From Bryobacterales bacterium KBS 96 (lineage in GTDB: Bacteria > Acidobacteriota > Terriglobia > Bryobacterales > Bryobacteraceae): 64,000 nt of DNA. Shown piece after piece: positions 53,084-61,917 of this stretch. The position numbers and the translations under genes were made by a program. The DNA lies in NCBI GenBank assembly GCA_000381625.1, contig KB906767.1, positions 314,729-378,728 of the forward strand. The letters run 5' to 3'. Position 1 is the first letter of the stretch. Each line of letters starts with the position of its first letter. The notes beneath the pieces were generated by a model that saw nothing but the letters and a program-made list of their open reading frames with translations, had not been told where the DNA came from and searched no databases.

Positions 53084-54469
53084 GTGCCTGAAAATACCTC
53101 GGGACAAGACCGGCGGGAATTCCTGTGCGCCCTTGTGGGGCTGGGTGTGCTCGCCACCACCGCTTCGGCTCGTTCGCCGCACGTCGATTACGACGTGAAG
53201 CTAGACGATACGTTTATCCTCAACGAATACGCGCGGCGTTCGTTCCGCTACTTTGTCGAACAGAGCAACGACTCGACCGGCCTGATTTTGGACCGCGCCG
53301 GCGCGGATGGGACTGTTCCCAAGAACCCGGTTTCCAGTATCGCCGCGACAGGCTTTGGACTGACGGCGTTCTGTATCGGCGCCGAACGTGGCTGGATCTC
53401 GGCGGAGGAAGCGCGCGAACGCACGCTGAAACTGCTGCGGTTCTTACGGAAAGAAGCGCCCCACGTCCACGGGTTCTTTCTGCACTTCATGAATCCGGAA
53501 ACGGGCGAGCCCCGGTTCAATTCGGAGTTCTCCTCTATCGACACGGCGATTTTGCTCGGCGGAGTGCTGATTGCCGCTCAATATTTCGCAAACGATTCGG
53601 AAATTCCGGTCTTAGCGAAGCAGATCTACGATCGCGTCGATTTCGGCTGGATGATGGACGGCAAAACGCTGCAGTTGAGGCACGGCTTCCGGCCGGGCGA
53701 AGGCTTCCTACGCTATCGATGGGACCGCTATAGCGAAGCGTCAATTCTCTACATTTTGGCGATGGGATCGGCAACTCATCCGATTCCTGGCCGAAGCTGG
53801 TATTCCTGGAGCCGGCCGCAGGTCCGATACGACAATTGGTCGTTCATTAGCGGCGGCCCGTTGTTCACACATCAGTTTTCGCACGCCTGGATCGATTTTC
53901 GGCAAATACGGGACGCGCAAGGCATGGATTTCTTCCAAAATTCCGTATACGCCACCTACGCGCATCGGGCGTTTTGCTTGAGTTTGCGGCATCGCTTCTC
54001 GGATTTCGGCCCGAACTTATGGGGCGTCACGGCATCCGACAGCCCAGGCGGCTACCTGGCATGGGGCGGTCCGCCGATTGAAGGCCCCATCAACGGAACC
54101 ATTGTGCCGTGCGCCTCGGCGGGTTCTCTCATGCTGGCCCCTGAAATCTGTCTGCCAGTGCTTCGGGAAATGCTGGCGAAATACGGTGATACCGCCTACG
54201 GGCGGTACGGTTTCGCGGATGCTTTTAATCCGCAATGGCAAGGGGGAGGGCTCTGGGTAGATCCGGATGTCGTGGGCATCGATATTGGCATCTCCCTGCT
54301 CAGCATCGATAACTTGCAAAACGGCCACACCTGGGAGTGGTTTATGCGGACACCGTATGCACAGCGCGGTATCCGGAAGGCGCGTTTCACCCAGGCGCCT
54401 TCGATTCAGGCGCCCGATTGGTCGCAGCGCCTGGCGCGGGCGGTGAAGCGGATCCCATCCGTGGAGTAA
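53084..54469 (+). CDS. exported glucoamylase-family (GH144-like) protein, paralogue B
   Basis: About 461 residues; GTG 53084 is preferred (TTG 53051 is possible). A Tat-like signal (DRREFLCALVGLGVLATTASA) is followed by the same (alpha/alpha)6 domain as 42144-43442: YARRSFRYFVEQSNDSTGLI, FSSIDTAILLGGVLIAAQYF, YATYAHRAFCLSLRHRF, NLWGVTASDSPGGYLAWG and YGRYGFADAFNPQ. Both copies retain the aromatic and acidic positions of the barrel. Endo-beta-1,2-glucanase or glucan beta-glucosidase activity is a family inference. Context with sulfatase, DUF2264 and deacetylase genes supports glycan processing. Confidence 0.86.
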   Translation: MPENTSGQDRREFLCALVGLGVLATTASARSPHVDYDVKLDDTFILNEYARRSFRYFVEQSNDSTGLILDRAGADGTVPKNPVSSIAATGFGLTAFCIGAERGWISAEEARERTLKLLRFLRKEAPHVHGFFLHFMNPETGEPRFNSEFSSIDTAILLGGVLIAAQYFANDSEIPVLAKQIYDRVDFGWMMDGKTLQLRHGFRPGEGFLRYRWDRYSEASILYILAMGSATHPIPGRSWYSWSRPQVRYDNWSFISGGPLFTHQFSHAWIDFRQIRDAQGMDFFQNSVYATYAHRAFCLSLRHRFSDFGPNLWGVTASDSPGGYLAWGGPPIEGPINGTIVPCASAGSLMLAPEICLPVLREMLAKYGDTAYGRYGFADAFNPQWQGGGLWVDPDVVGIDIGISLLSIDNLQNGHTWEWFMRTPYAQRGIRKARFTQAPSIQAPDWSQRLARAVKRIPSVE

Positions 54470-54502
54470 TGCTCTATTTGTTTGTTGGGTTCAAAGCTGC
54501 TG

Positions 54503-55093
54503 TTATGCCGCCGCCTCTGCCGGTCTACGGCGGAACAGCCGCCGTAGCGCCCTCCAGATGAAGCGGATTAGGATAACCGATATCATCAACCCGACGACGG
54601 CAAGGGTGGCGACGATCACCGGATGTTTGGCCATCAGCACCGAAAAGCCCACGGCGATCACATCTTCGATAAGGCTGAGGCCCATGTTCGAAAAGGGCTC
54701 GGGCGACGTGTTAGCGGCGAGCCTTGTCGCCGCCTTGGCGCCGTGCGAACTCAGCGCCAGCGTCCCGCCGAGCAGAAACGCCAGCAACCGGATTTTCGGA
54801 TCGAAATGGGCGAATGCGGAGGCCGCCAGCACCGCCCCGGCCGGAATACGAATGAATGTATGAATGAAGTCCCAAACCGAATCGACGGCGGGAACTTTAT
54901 CTGCGAGAAATTCCAGCGCAAATAGGGCCAGCGCGGCGCCGATCACCCAAGGGTGGCTTAGGTAACTAAGGTCGCCCGGAAGCCGAACGAAATGAAAGCG
55001 TTCGAGTAAGCCAAGAGTCGCCACAGTTGCATATAGATTGATTCCCGAGAGCCACGCCGACCCCATCGCAAAGCTGAGGGTTGTCAAATCCAT
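54503..55093 (-). CDS. DUF4126-family membrane protein
   Basis: A 196-residue inner-membrane protein with four or five hydrophobic segments. ATG 55093 gives the family start DLTTLSFAMGSAWLSGINLYATVATLGLL. Other conserved parts are LADKVPAVDSVWDFIHTFIRIPAGA, then LSSHGAKAATRLAANTSPEPFSN and LSLIEDVIAV. The tail is Arg-rich (RALRRLFRRRPAEA). DUF4126 has no assigned function. The frame continues upstream of the chosen ATG but overlaps the divergent deacetylase promoter and shows no similarity there. Confidence 0.88.
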   Translation of the reverse strand: MDLTTLSFAMGSAWLSGINLYATVATLGLLERFHFVRLPGDLSYLSHPWVIGAALALFALEFLADKVPAVDSVWDFIHTFIRIPAGAVLAASAFAHFDPKIRLLAFLLGGTLALSSHGAKAATRLAANTSPEPFSNMGLSLIEDVIAVGFSVLMAKHPVIVATLAVVGLMISVILIRFIWRALRRLFRRRPAEAAA

Positions 55094-55169
55094 AGCGTCT
55101 CTTGCCGCCCGACGCCAGTGTAGCAATTCCGAGGGGTATCTATTTTCGGCAAATGCTAGGCTGAGTGGC

Positions 55170-55922
55170 ATGGTGCTGGTTGCCGCAGGCGCTATTGCAG
55201 GAAGCTTGGCTGCCGCCGCCGCATACGGTATTGCCGCCCGCGGTTCGCAGTTGCTATCGAAGTCGGTATATCGCGGACCGGGCGCACGCAAATCCATCGC
55301 GCTCACATTCGACGACGGTCCAAGTGAATCTACCCCCATACTGCTCGATTACCTGGAAAAGCACGGAGTAGCCGCCACGTTTTTCGAATGCGGCATGAAC
55401 GCCCGTCGATTGCCGTCTGTTGCGCGCGAAGTTGTCGCGGCCGGCCATCAACTGGGGAACCACACCTGGTCGCACCCGCACCTTCTCTTCAAGTCGCCTG
55501 CATCGATCAGTCGCGAATTCGCCGACACGCAGCATTTGCTCATCGCCGAAACGGGAGCGGAGCCCGTCGTGCTCAGACCACCCTACGGCCTCCGGTCCAT
55601 CGGCCTCCGCGGAGTTGAGCGCAAGCTGGACCTTCTCGAAGTCCAATGGACGGTTATCGGGAACGACTGGAAGCTACCGGCCGCCGGCATTTCAGACCGG
55701 GTGCTGCGGCGAGCGTCGCCGGGCGGCATCGTCTGCCTGCACGACGGGCGCGGCGTTCGCGTAAGGCCGGATGTGTCTTCAATGCTGGCCGCAATACGCG
55801 AAATCGTGCCCGCTTTGCGGGATGAAGGCTACACGTTTGAGACGGTTAGTGAACTCCTGAGGCCGGATGCACCGCTCGAAGCGTTCGGTGGGCGAGGACG
55901 GCCCCGCCCTTACCAGGAATGA
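55170..55922 (+). CDS. NodB-type polysaccharide deacetylase
   Basis: A 250-residue carbohydrate esterase 4 enzyme. An N-terminal anchor (VLVAAGAIAGSLAAAAAYG) precedes the NodB domain. Motif 1 is IALTFDDGPSE (Asp48, Asp49), motif 2 is HTWSH (His98, His102, the metal ligands), motif 3 is LRPPYG, and motif 4/5 includes GGIVCLHDG. It probably removes N-acetyl groups from peptidoglycan or an exopolysaccharide at the periplasmic face. The ATG at 55170 is used because upstream codons overlap the divergent DUF4126 gene. Confidence 0.92.
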   Translation: MVLVAAGAIAGSLAAAAAYGIAARGSQLLSKSVYRGPGARKSIALTFDDGPSESTPILLDYLEKHGVAATFFECGMNARRLPSVAREVVAAGHQLGNHTWSHPHLLFKSPASISREFADTQHLLIAETGAEPVVLRPPYGLRSIGLRGVERKLDLLEVQWTVIGNDWKLPAAGISDRVLRRASPGGIVCLHDGRGVRVRPDVSSMLAAIREIVPALRDEGYTFETVSELLRPDAPLEAFGGRGRPRPYQE

Positions 55923-55944
55923 ACCCGATGGCCTACCGGTGACG

Positions 55945-56484
55945 TTACGAAGCCTTTCGATGGGCTAGCCGGCTGCAGGCATCGCCGGCTCCCAAAATCT
56001 TGATCGCATCTCCTCCCGATTCGGTGTACGAGATCTTACCCTCCTTATCGATCACAAAAGTGACGCGGTTAGCCACGCCATATTTTGGCAGGAGAACGCC
56101 GTAGGCCTTCGAAACTTTGCGATCGACGAAATCGCTCAGAAGCGGAAACGGGAGGCTGAGTTGCTCTGCAAAAGCCTTCAAGGAAGGAGTGTTATCCGTG
56201 CTAATGGCGAAGACTTTTGCGCCGGAATTCTGAAATTTTGCGATACCCAACTGGTACGCTTGCATTTCCTTGGTTCAGCCTCCGGTGAACGCCGCAACGA
56301 AGAACGCGAGAACCACTGTGTTCTTGCCGCGATAGTCCGCCAGGTGGACGTTGCCGCCTTGAGTCGAAGGCAACGTGAAATCCGGCGCCATATCGCCCTC
56401 TTTTAGCGTTGTTGGGGCGGCGCTCTCGGCGAGTAGGGGAATACCGGCGGCGCCAGCCAGTAGGAAACGCCTGCTCATGTTCAT
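55945..56484 (-). CDS. peroxiredoxin-like protein with in-frame UGA, probable selenoprotein
   Basis: A 179-residue AhpC/TSA-fold peroxiredoxin read through an in-frame TGA at 56277-56275. The start is ATG 56484 with AGGAGAG upstream, and the signal is SRRFLLAGAAGIPLLAESAA. The redoxin domain reads APDFTLPSTQGGNVHLADYRGK and VVLAFFVAAFTGG, then TGA at codon 70, then TKEMQAYQLGIAKF, VFAISTDNTPSLKAF and KISYTESGG. Codon 70 is exactly where the peroxidatic Cys of the TxxC motif belongs. A hairpin just after the UGA fits a bacterial SECIS element. It most probably inserts selenocysteine to reduce peroxides. A nonsense mutation is the alternative. Confidence 0.8.
56232..56268 (-). promoter_or_regulatory. 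candidate bacterial SECIS element
   Basis: On the mRNA, counting the base after UGA as 1, bases 16-22 (GCGTACC) pair with 28-35 (GGTATCGC, one bulged U at 32) around the loop AGTTG (23-27, genome 56252-56248). A lower stem joins 7-11 (GAAAT) to 39-43 (ATTTC). The apical loop begins 22 bases after UGA and has G in its second position, within the usual bSECIS rules. Confidence 0.65.
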
Positions 56485-56621
56485 GAAAGCTCTCCTTGTA
56501 TCAAGAACCTATCACGATACGTTTGAGAGAGAGTGAAACGTCCGGACGCCAGCACATTTGACCAGCGTGGCGCGCTGGCCCAAACTGGTAGATGAGCCAC
56601 CCGTAGAAGTCCCAGATCCAA

Positions 56622-57380
56622 ATGAATCAGCAAGGCAGTCGAGGAAAAGTGTTTCTCATCGGAGCAGGACCGGGTGACCCGGATTTGCTCACCGTGAAAG
56701 CGGCACGCGTGCTGGCCGGTTGCGACGTCGTGCTTTACGACCGTCTGGTGAGCGCCGAGATTTTGAGGCTTGCCCACCCCGATGCAGAGCTGATTTATGT
56801 CGGCAAGCATGAAGGCGAACAGCAGCGGGTGCAAAGGCGGATTTTCGATCTGCTTCTGCAGCACGCTCGGGCCGGCAAGATTGTCGTGCGTTTGAAAGGC
56901 GGGGACCCACTGGTCTTTGGCCGCGGCGCGGAAGAATGGGCGGTTGCACGCGAAAACGGGATCGATATCGAACTAGTCCCCGGCGTCACATCGGCTATTT
57001 CGGCTCCGGGGCTTGCCGGTATTCCGCTGACCTATCGCGAGATCTCCCAAAGCTTCGCCGTGATCACCGGACACTGCAAAGAAGGTCTTGCGCAAAATTG
57101 GGCCGATTACGCCCACATTGACACTCTCGTGATCTTAATGGGCGTCAAGAACCGTGCTTACATTGCTCAGGCCCTCATCGATGCAGGCCGCGCGTCCGAC
57201 GAACCCGCGGCATTTGTCGAACGAGCGACGTCAGAGAAACAGCGGGTTGTCATTACGACTCTTCGCGAAATCGCTAATGGACGGGTTGCTGCCGAGAATC
57301 CCGCCGTTTTTGTCGTCGGACACGTCGTGCGCGTGCGGGAAAGACTTGTCGAAGCAATGGAAGCGGTCGAGGTCTTCTGA
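56622..57380 (+). CDS. cobA: uroporphyrinogen-III C-methyltransferase
   Basis: A 252-residue SUMT that methylates uroporphyrinogen III at C2 and C7 with SAM, opening the siroheme/cobalamin branch. Family motifs are VFLIGAGPGDPDLLTVKA, VVLYDRLVS, YVGKHEGEQQRVQ, IVVRLKGGDPLVFGRGAEE, LVPGVTSAISAPGLAGIPLTYR and LVILMGVKN. The length fits the single-domain CobA/SumT type, not the fused CysG. It is convergent with hemD; two strong hairpins fill the gap. Confidence 0.95.
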   Translation: MNQQGSRGKVFLIGAGPGDPDLLTVKAARVLAGCDVVLYDRLVSAEILRLAHPDAELIYVGKHEGEQQRVQRRIFDLLLQHARAGKIVVRLKGGDPLVFGRGAEEWAVARENGIDIELVPGVTSAISAPGLAGIPLTYREISQSFAVITGHCKEGLAQNWADYAHIDTLVILMGVKNRAYIAQALIDAGRASDEPAAFVERATSEKQRVVITTLREIANGRVAAENPAVFVVGHVVRVRERLVEAMEAVEVF

Positions 57381-57410
57381 ACGGCTTCAGGCACGAGTGT
57401 CTGAAGCCGT
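57381..57410 (+). terminator. hairpin after cobA
   Basis: ACGGCTTCAG (57381-57390) and CTGAAGCCGT (57401-57410) form a perfect 10-bp stem, and CAC/GTG inside can extend it. It begins on the base after the stop codon. It has no long T-run. Confidence 0.55.
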
Positions 57411-57432
57411 TGCTATCGTAGCGCGGGGTTGA

Positions 57433-57468
57433 GCCTGCACCCTCGACACTCGCGTCGAGGGTGCAGGC
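57433..57468. terminator. 15-bp perfect hairpin between cobA and hemD
   Basis: GCCTGCACCCTCGAC (57433-57447), loop ACTCGC, GTCGAGGGTGCAGGC (57454-57468): a perfect 15-bp stem just downstream of the hemD stop on the minus strand. It is likely a bidirectional terminator or a member of the palindromic repeat class. Confidence 0.55.
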
Positions 57469-57473
57469 GGGTT

Positions 57474-58295
57474 TCAGACCTGGTGCTTGTTTTTTCCCAC
57501 TTCGTACGCCTGTGCGGCTTCCCGTGCCAGCAGTCCGATCTTCGGATGCGACGGTTCCATTGCAGGAATAATTCCGTGCTGCCGGAGGGCTTCCGAGCAG
57601 GTAGGCCCGATCGAACCCACGAAGACTTTCTTTAACGCCGCAATGGCAGCTCCTCCCTCACCGCTTTGCTCCGCGATTTGCAGCAGATGTTCAATCTGTA
57701 TGGAAGTGGTGAACAGGGTGACATCGATTTCGCCCGCAAGCAGCCGTCGTAGCGACTCGCGTAGTGGAGCAGTGTCCTCCGGGAATCGCCATTGATATAC
57801 GGGCACGGCGGTTACGCGGCGTCCTTGCGCCGCGAGACCCTCGATCAGGTTCTGGCTGTGCTCGCCATATTCCTGAACAGCGAGGGACTTTTCGGGGCGT
57901 CCTGCGACTCCTGCCAGAATCTCACGCCAGGTGCTTGGCTCAGGCGCAACAACTGCGACCGGAACGTTCCACTCACGCATCACAGCGCTCGGCTTCGGAC
58001 CGCGAACGACAATCGCGATTTTGCGCAAGGACTCGCGGAATTGGGCCTCCGGGAAACGGCTGGCAAGCACACGATCGAGAAACCGCGCACCCACACCGGT
58101 TAGAAAAATCATCATCTCGAATTCGCCGGCAAACAGCCGCTCGGCGAATTCGAACGCCTGTTCATTATGTTCCAAGGGAGCCTCAACAACGGCGGGGGCA
58201 ACGAACGGATTACCGCCGTTGATGCGAATCAGTTCGGCCATTTCCGCTGCGCGGCGGCTCTCGAAAGAAAGGACACTGGCGCCTGAGAAAGACAT
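57474..58295 (-). CDS. hemD: uroporphyrinogen-III synthase
   Basis: A 273-residue HemD-like protein that cyclises hydroxymethylbilane with D-ring inversion. The two-domain fold is suggested by VLSFESRRAAEMAELIRINGG, then MIFLTGVGARFLDRVL, KIAIVVRGPKPSAVMREW, VTAVPVYQWRFPED, IDVTLFTTSIQIEHLLQ and VFVGSIGPTCSEALRQHGI. HemD sequences are poorly conserved, and these blocks are the recognisable ones. Location beside cobA, with hemB two genes upstream, supports the tetrapyrrole assignment. The gene starts at ATG 58295. Confidence 0.88.
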   Translation of the reverse strand: MSFSGASVLSFESRRAAEMAELIRINGGNPFVAPAVVEAPLEHNEQAFEFAERLFAGEFEMMIFLTGVGARFLDRVLASRFPEAQFRESLRKIAIVVRGPKPSAVMREWNVPVAVVAPEPSTWREILAGVAGRPEKSLAVQEYGEHSQNLIEGLAAQGRRVTAVPVYQWRFPEDTAPLRESLRRLLAGEIDVTLFTTSIQIEHLLQIAEQSGEGGAAIAALKKVFVGSIGPTCSEALRQHGIIPAMEPSHPKIGLLAREAAQAYEVGKNKHQV

Positions 58296-58321
58296 GACCT
58301 ATTCTCGCAACCGGCAAGATG

Positions 58322-59236
58322 TTACGAAAACAGATTAACGAGATTGTCGTGCAGGATCAGGCGCGCCTGGTCGACATCGAGAGCCAACTCGTAGAGGATT
58401 TTGGACTGCTGCTCGAAAATAGCGGTATTCCAGCCGCGAGGGAAAAAGCTCGAATCCGTGCCGAAGAGAATCCGCTTGGGTCCGATCAGGTCGATAGCGC
58501 GGCGAAAGACGGTGCGCAGATCGAGATTCGAAGAATCGTATGCGATCCAGCGATTGCTGCTGGATGTATCCAGATAAACATTCGGCACAAGATCCGCGAG
58601 CATCAATGCTTCGCGGAGATAACCGGCTCCGAAATGAGGAATGATGAAGCGGATCTGCGGGAAATGCTGCGCGACCGGATGCAGATCGATGGGATTCGAA
58701 TAGCGAAGATCGGATTGCGGCGGCAGGCCAAGCTTTTTTCGCACGCCCATGCTGAATGCTCCGCAATGCACGAAAACGGCGGCGCGGCGATCGGCCGCTG
58801 CTTCAAAAATCGGAATTAGGCGCGAATCGGCTATCGAGTAGCGATGCATCGCAGGGAAAAAGCAGAGGCATCGGATGAGCTTGCGCTCGAACATGCCGCG
58901 CACCCGTTCGAGGGCATCCGGTTGTAGCGGATCGATCATGCAGTACCCGTAGAAGCGATCGGGGAAAGCGGAAACCGCGGCTTCCACGCTTTCTTCGTCA
59001 CCTGGCAAGCTGGCGATCAACGATGCGCGCTCGACGCCGCGGCGGTCCAGTTCAGCCGCCCAGGCTTGTGCCAGTTCCACAGGGTCTTGCGAGGGAATTG
59101 TCCATTCCAACACGGGGCCTAGCGCCGCCGCATCCTGAAATTTCTTCTGTATCGCGAGAGATGTGTAAAAGCGATGAGAGAAAAAGTGTACATGAGCATC
59201 GCAGACCGGCAGCTCTCCCCACGGGGTTTCAACCAT
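58322..59236 (-). CDS. amidohydrolase 2-family (decarboxylase-like) protein
   Basis: A 304-residue cytosolic amidohydrolase_2 protein. ATG 59236 has GAGGAG about nine bases upstream. Metal motifs are CDAHVHFF (HxH), AVFVHCGAF, RFIIPHFGAGYLREAL and KRILFGTDSSFFPRGW. These are hallmarks of the PF04909 family, which includes aminocarboxymuconate-semialdehyde decarboxylase and lactone hydrolases. Which reaction applies is not clear. It lies between hemD and hemB on the same strand with short gaps, but a tetrapyrrole role is not implied by the fold. Confidence 0.88.
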   Translation of the reverse strand: MVETPWGELPVCDAHVHFFSHRFYTSLAIQKKFQDAAALGPVLEWTIPSQDPVELAQAWAAELDRRGVERASLIASLPGDEESVEAAVSAFPDRFYGYCMIDPLQPDALERVRGMFERKLIRCLCFFPAMHRYSIADSRLIPIFEAAADRRAAVFVHCGAFSMGVRKKLGLPPQSDLRYSNPIDLHPVAQHFPQIRFIIPHFGAGYLREALMLADLVPNVYLDTSSSNRWIAYDSSNLDLRTVFRRAIDLIGPKRILFGTDSSFFPRGWNTAIFEQQSKILYELALDVDQARLILHDNLVNLFS

Positions 59237-59296
59237 CAATGTGTTCTCCTCGCGCGTGAAACATTCTCACTGTAGCGCAGCAAACCGCTTTCGCTG

Positions 59297-60268
59297 CTAG
59301 GGGAGCAAGTCTGCCGCGATCTTTGAGAAATAGGTCAGGATGAAATCGGCGCCAGCCCGGCGGATGCTTGTCAACACCTCGAACATCGTTCGCTCCAGAT
59401 CGAGCCAGCCCTTCTCGACCGCCGCCATCACCATGCTGTACTCTCCGCTAACGTGGTAGGCGCCGATCGGCACATCGAAACGCCGGCGCGCTTCATGAAT
59501 AATGTCCAGATAGGCGAGAGCCGGCTTCACCATGATCATGTCCGCGCCTTCCTCCAGATCGAGCTCAATCTCACGCATCGCTTCTCGGGAATTCGTCGGG
59601 TCCATTTGATAGCTGCGCCTGTCACCGAACTGCGGAGCGGATTCGGCCGCATCTCGAAACGGGCTGTAAAAGACCGACGAGTATTTCGCGGCGTAAGAAA
59701 GGATCGGAGTGTTGCTGAAACCGGCTGCGTCGAGACCTTTGCGGATTGCAGCGACACGGCCGTCCATCATATCGCTCGGAGCGACAACATCGGCTCCGGC
59801 GCGAGCATGCGATACAGCCGTCTTGGCAAGCCATTCGAGCGTGATGTCGTTATCCACATCGCCGTCTTTGATGAAGCCGCAATGACCGTGGCTCGTGTAT
59901 TCGCAATTGCAAACGTCGGTCATCACCAGCAGCTTCGGATGTGCCTTTTTGATGGCTCGAACCGCGCGCTGGGTAATGCCGTCGTCGGCATAGGCGCCCG
60001 ACGCCATCTCGTCTTTGTGCTCCGGAATACCAAATAAAATTACGCCCCCAAGTCCAAGCGCCAGGCACTCTTCGCATTCCGGGACGACATTATCGATCGA
60101 CAGTTGCGCGTGTCCCGGCATGGAGCCGATTTCGCGCCGGACGCCTTCGCCCGGGCAAACAAATAACGGCAGGATGAATTGCGAAGGCGCCAGTTGCGTT
60201 TCACGAACCAGGCGGCGAATCGGCTCGCCTGAGCGCAGGCGGCGTAAACGTTGAACCGGGAATGCCAT
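59297..60268 (-). CDS. hemB: delta-aminolevulinic acid dehydratase
   Basis: A 323-residue porphobilinogen synthase, condensing two ALA molecules. The Schiff-base lysines are Lys195 ([17 protein letters not shown]) and Lys248 ([12 protein letters not shown]). The zinc-type cysteines Cys120, Cys122 and Cys130 are in [15 protein letters not shown], indicating a zinc-dependent enzyme. ATG 60268 gives the standard start ([11 protein letters not shown]). The frame's earlier codons lack family similarity. It is divergent from the acylphosphatase, 47 bases away, and heads a minus-strand set with the amidohydrolase and hemD. Confidence 0.95.
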   Translation of the reverse strand: MAFPVQRLRRLRSGEPIRRLVRETQLAPSQFILPLFVCPGEGVRREIGSMPGHAQLSIDNVVPECEECLALGLGGVILFGIPEHKDEMASGAYADDGITQRAVRAIKKAHPKLLVMTDVCNCEYTSHGHCGFIKDGDVDNDITLEWLAKTAVSHARAGADVVAPSDMMDGRVAAIRKGLDAAGFSNTPILSYAAKYSSVFYSPFRDAAESAPQFGDRRSYQMDPTNSREAMREIELDLEEGADMIMVKPALAYLDIIHEARRRFDVPIGAYHVSGEYSMVMAAVEKGWLDLERTMFEVLTSIRRAGADFILTYFSKIAADLLP

Positions 60269-60315
60269 GCGGATGAATTCTTCTTTCAGTTTGGCAGAAG
60301 CAGGGTAGTGAAACA

Positions 60316-60600
60316 ATGAAATCGATGGGACGGAAAGAGGCCAAACGCTGGTTCATCAGTGGCCGGGTGCAAGGAGTCGGATTCCGGTATTTCGTTCAAA
60401 AACGGGCCGCAGAACTGGGCCTCCAGGGTTGGGCGCGCAATCTAGCGGATGGACGTGTTGAAGTCTACGCAGTTGGAGCGCCGAAGAAGCTATCGGACTT
60501 GGCGGCCTCGCTGCACGCGGGGCCCGCTTTCTCCGATGTGCGAAGCGTGGAGGAACACGAAGAAGAAGTGCGGCAATCCTCCGGGTTCCACGTCATGTAG
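60316..60600 (+). CDS. acyP: acylphosphatase
   Basis: A 94-residue cytosolic acylphosphatase that hydrolyses acyl phosphates. The active-site motif is [19 protein letters not shown], with the phosphate-loop Arg. The second catalytic element is [19 protein letters not shown] (Asn). The length matches the single-domain family. Its last eight bases overlap the end of the convergent glycosyltransferase gene. It has no apparent operon partner. Confidence 0.94.
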   Translation: MKSMGRKEAKRWFISGRVQGVGFRYFVQKRAAELGLQGWARNLADGRVEVYAVGAPKKLSDLAASLHAGPAFSDVRSVEEHEEEVRQSSGFHVM

Positions 60601-61765
60601 AGATGCAGGCCGGGGATTCGCCCATAAGGTTGAGTTGCCGCGAGAGCGATGAATAAAGGGTCTTCACGCGCTGAAAAAACTGCTGCTCACTAAATTTCTG
60701 CTCCACCTGAAGGCGGGCGGTTTCGGACAAGCGCCGCGCTTCTTCTGGATTTCGAATCAGCAGCAAGAGTGATTCCGCAAGCTTCTCCGGAGAGGCATGC
60801 GGTACGAGCAACCCGGAGTGATTATGGACAATCGCTTCCGAAACGCCCCCGACATCCGTGGCGACAACCGGCTTTGCATAGGACATGGCTTCGAGCAGCA
60901 CCAGCGGAAAGCCTTCCGAGTGGCTGGATAGGACAAATGTATCGATAGCCGAGTAAAAGCGGTTCATATCTTGTTCAAATCCGGCAAATATGAAGTGCTT
61001 GCAAAGTCCTGCCTGATTGATCAGCGCCGCCAACCGGCCGTAATGCTCGCGGTGGGCCGGTTCTTTCTGATGGTCGCCGGCGATGAGAAAGCTGCATCGG
61101 GGGAAAGAATCGACAATCTTTTTCGCGGCTACGATCAGAGTCTCGAAATCCTTGCAGGGGTGCACGCGACACGCCATGCCAACCACAATGGCGTCGGGAG
61201 CGATGCCATAATGCCGGCGCGCCTCGTCGCGCGAAGCGATAGATGTAGATATTGCGGGCAGCGTGATGCCGTCATAAAGGACATCGCCACGTAGCGCGCG
61301 CTTTCGCATCGCGAACGTATCGCGCGTCTGCCTCGACACAAACACGAATCTCTGTACGGGATATAAAAAACTCTGATCGCGCTTGCTGATATCGCATGAC
61401 TGACAACGCACGTGACTCATGACAAAGGCGCCGGATAGACGACCGGCGAGCGCCGCATAGTGGGCAGCCAGAACGTCGGAACAGTGGACAATCCGTACCT
61501 GGTGGCGGCGCAGTTCATGCACGAGAAAGTGCGTCGCCCTCAGGTATGGACCGGGATTATGGTAACTCGGCTCTACCTGGTCATAACACGAGGTCACAAA
61601 GCTATGATCATGAAACAGTTGCCTCAGCTGCGTCGAGCCAGACGGGCAAAACAGAATGCTCTCGTAACCCGCCATGGCTAAGGCGTCGGCAAGGCGCAAA
61701 GTAGCCAGTTCGGTGCCGCCGATGTTAGGAAACGGCAGTATGTGCGCGATTCGGATCGGATTCAT
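60593..61765 (-). CDS. GT4-family glycosyltransferase
   Basis: A 390-residue retaining glycosyltransferase of the GT4/GT-B fold. The N-terminal domain has [23 protein letters not shown] (donor-site Gly-Gly). The C-terminal domain has [21 protein letters not shown], then [51 protein letters not shown], including the [11 protein letters not shown] acidic motif. It probably adds a sugar to lipid-linked glycan or exopolysaccharide. There are no membrane segments, so it would be peripheral. The convergent acylphosphatase overlaps it by eight bases. Confidence 0.93.
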   Translation of the reverse strand: MNPIRIAHILPFPNIGGTELATLRLADALAMAGYESILFCPSGSTQLRQLFHDHSFVTSCYDQVEPSYHNPGPYLRATHFLVHELRRHQVRIVHCSDVLAAHYAALAGRLSGAFVMSHVRCQSCDISKRDQSFLYPVQRFVFVSRQTRDTFAMRKRALRGDVLYDGITLPAISTSIASRDEARRHYGIAPDAIVVGMACRVHPCKDFETLIVAAKKIVDSFPRCSFLIAGDHQKEPAHREHYGRLAALINQAGLCKHFIFAGFEQDMNRFYSAIDTFVLSSHSEGFPLVLLEAMSYAKPVVATDVGGVSEAIVHNHSGLLVPHASPEKLAESLLLLIRNPEEARRLSETARLQVEQKFSEQQFFQRVKTLYSSLSRQLNLMGESPACIST

Positions 61766-61878
61766 GGGACCGCTCCGTACCCGGACCGCTTTCCCGGGGG
61801 CTGTATCTCTAACATAAGCATAGCCGATTGAAACCCGGTCACCACCGGACAGTGTAGAAGTTTTTATACGATACGTAC

Positions 61879-61908
61879 TTGCCAGAAGTCGTTTGATAAG
61901 TTTATACT
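61879..61908 (+). promoter_or_regulatory. candidate sigma70-type promoter of the attenuator
   Basis: TTGCCA (61879-61884), 18 bases, TATACT (61903-61908). The predicted start is about 61915, only a few bases before the leader ATG at 61918, so the leader peptide may be translated from a leaderless message. The call is based on consensus only. Confidence 0.5.
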
Positions 61909-61917
61909 CCTAATTTC

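Noticed and set aside
55945-56484. Peroxiredoxin as a simple pseudogene or frameshift
   Set aside because: Both halves are in one frame, conservation continues across the stop, the stop is TGA exactly at the catalytic Cys, and a SECIS-like hairpin follows. A nonsense mutation is possible but less likely.
56485-56621. Cobalamin riboswitch before cobA
   Set aside because: The gap is only 137 bases and shows no conserved B12-box-like sequence.
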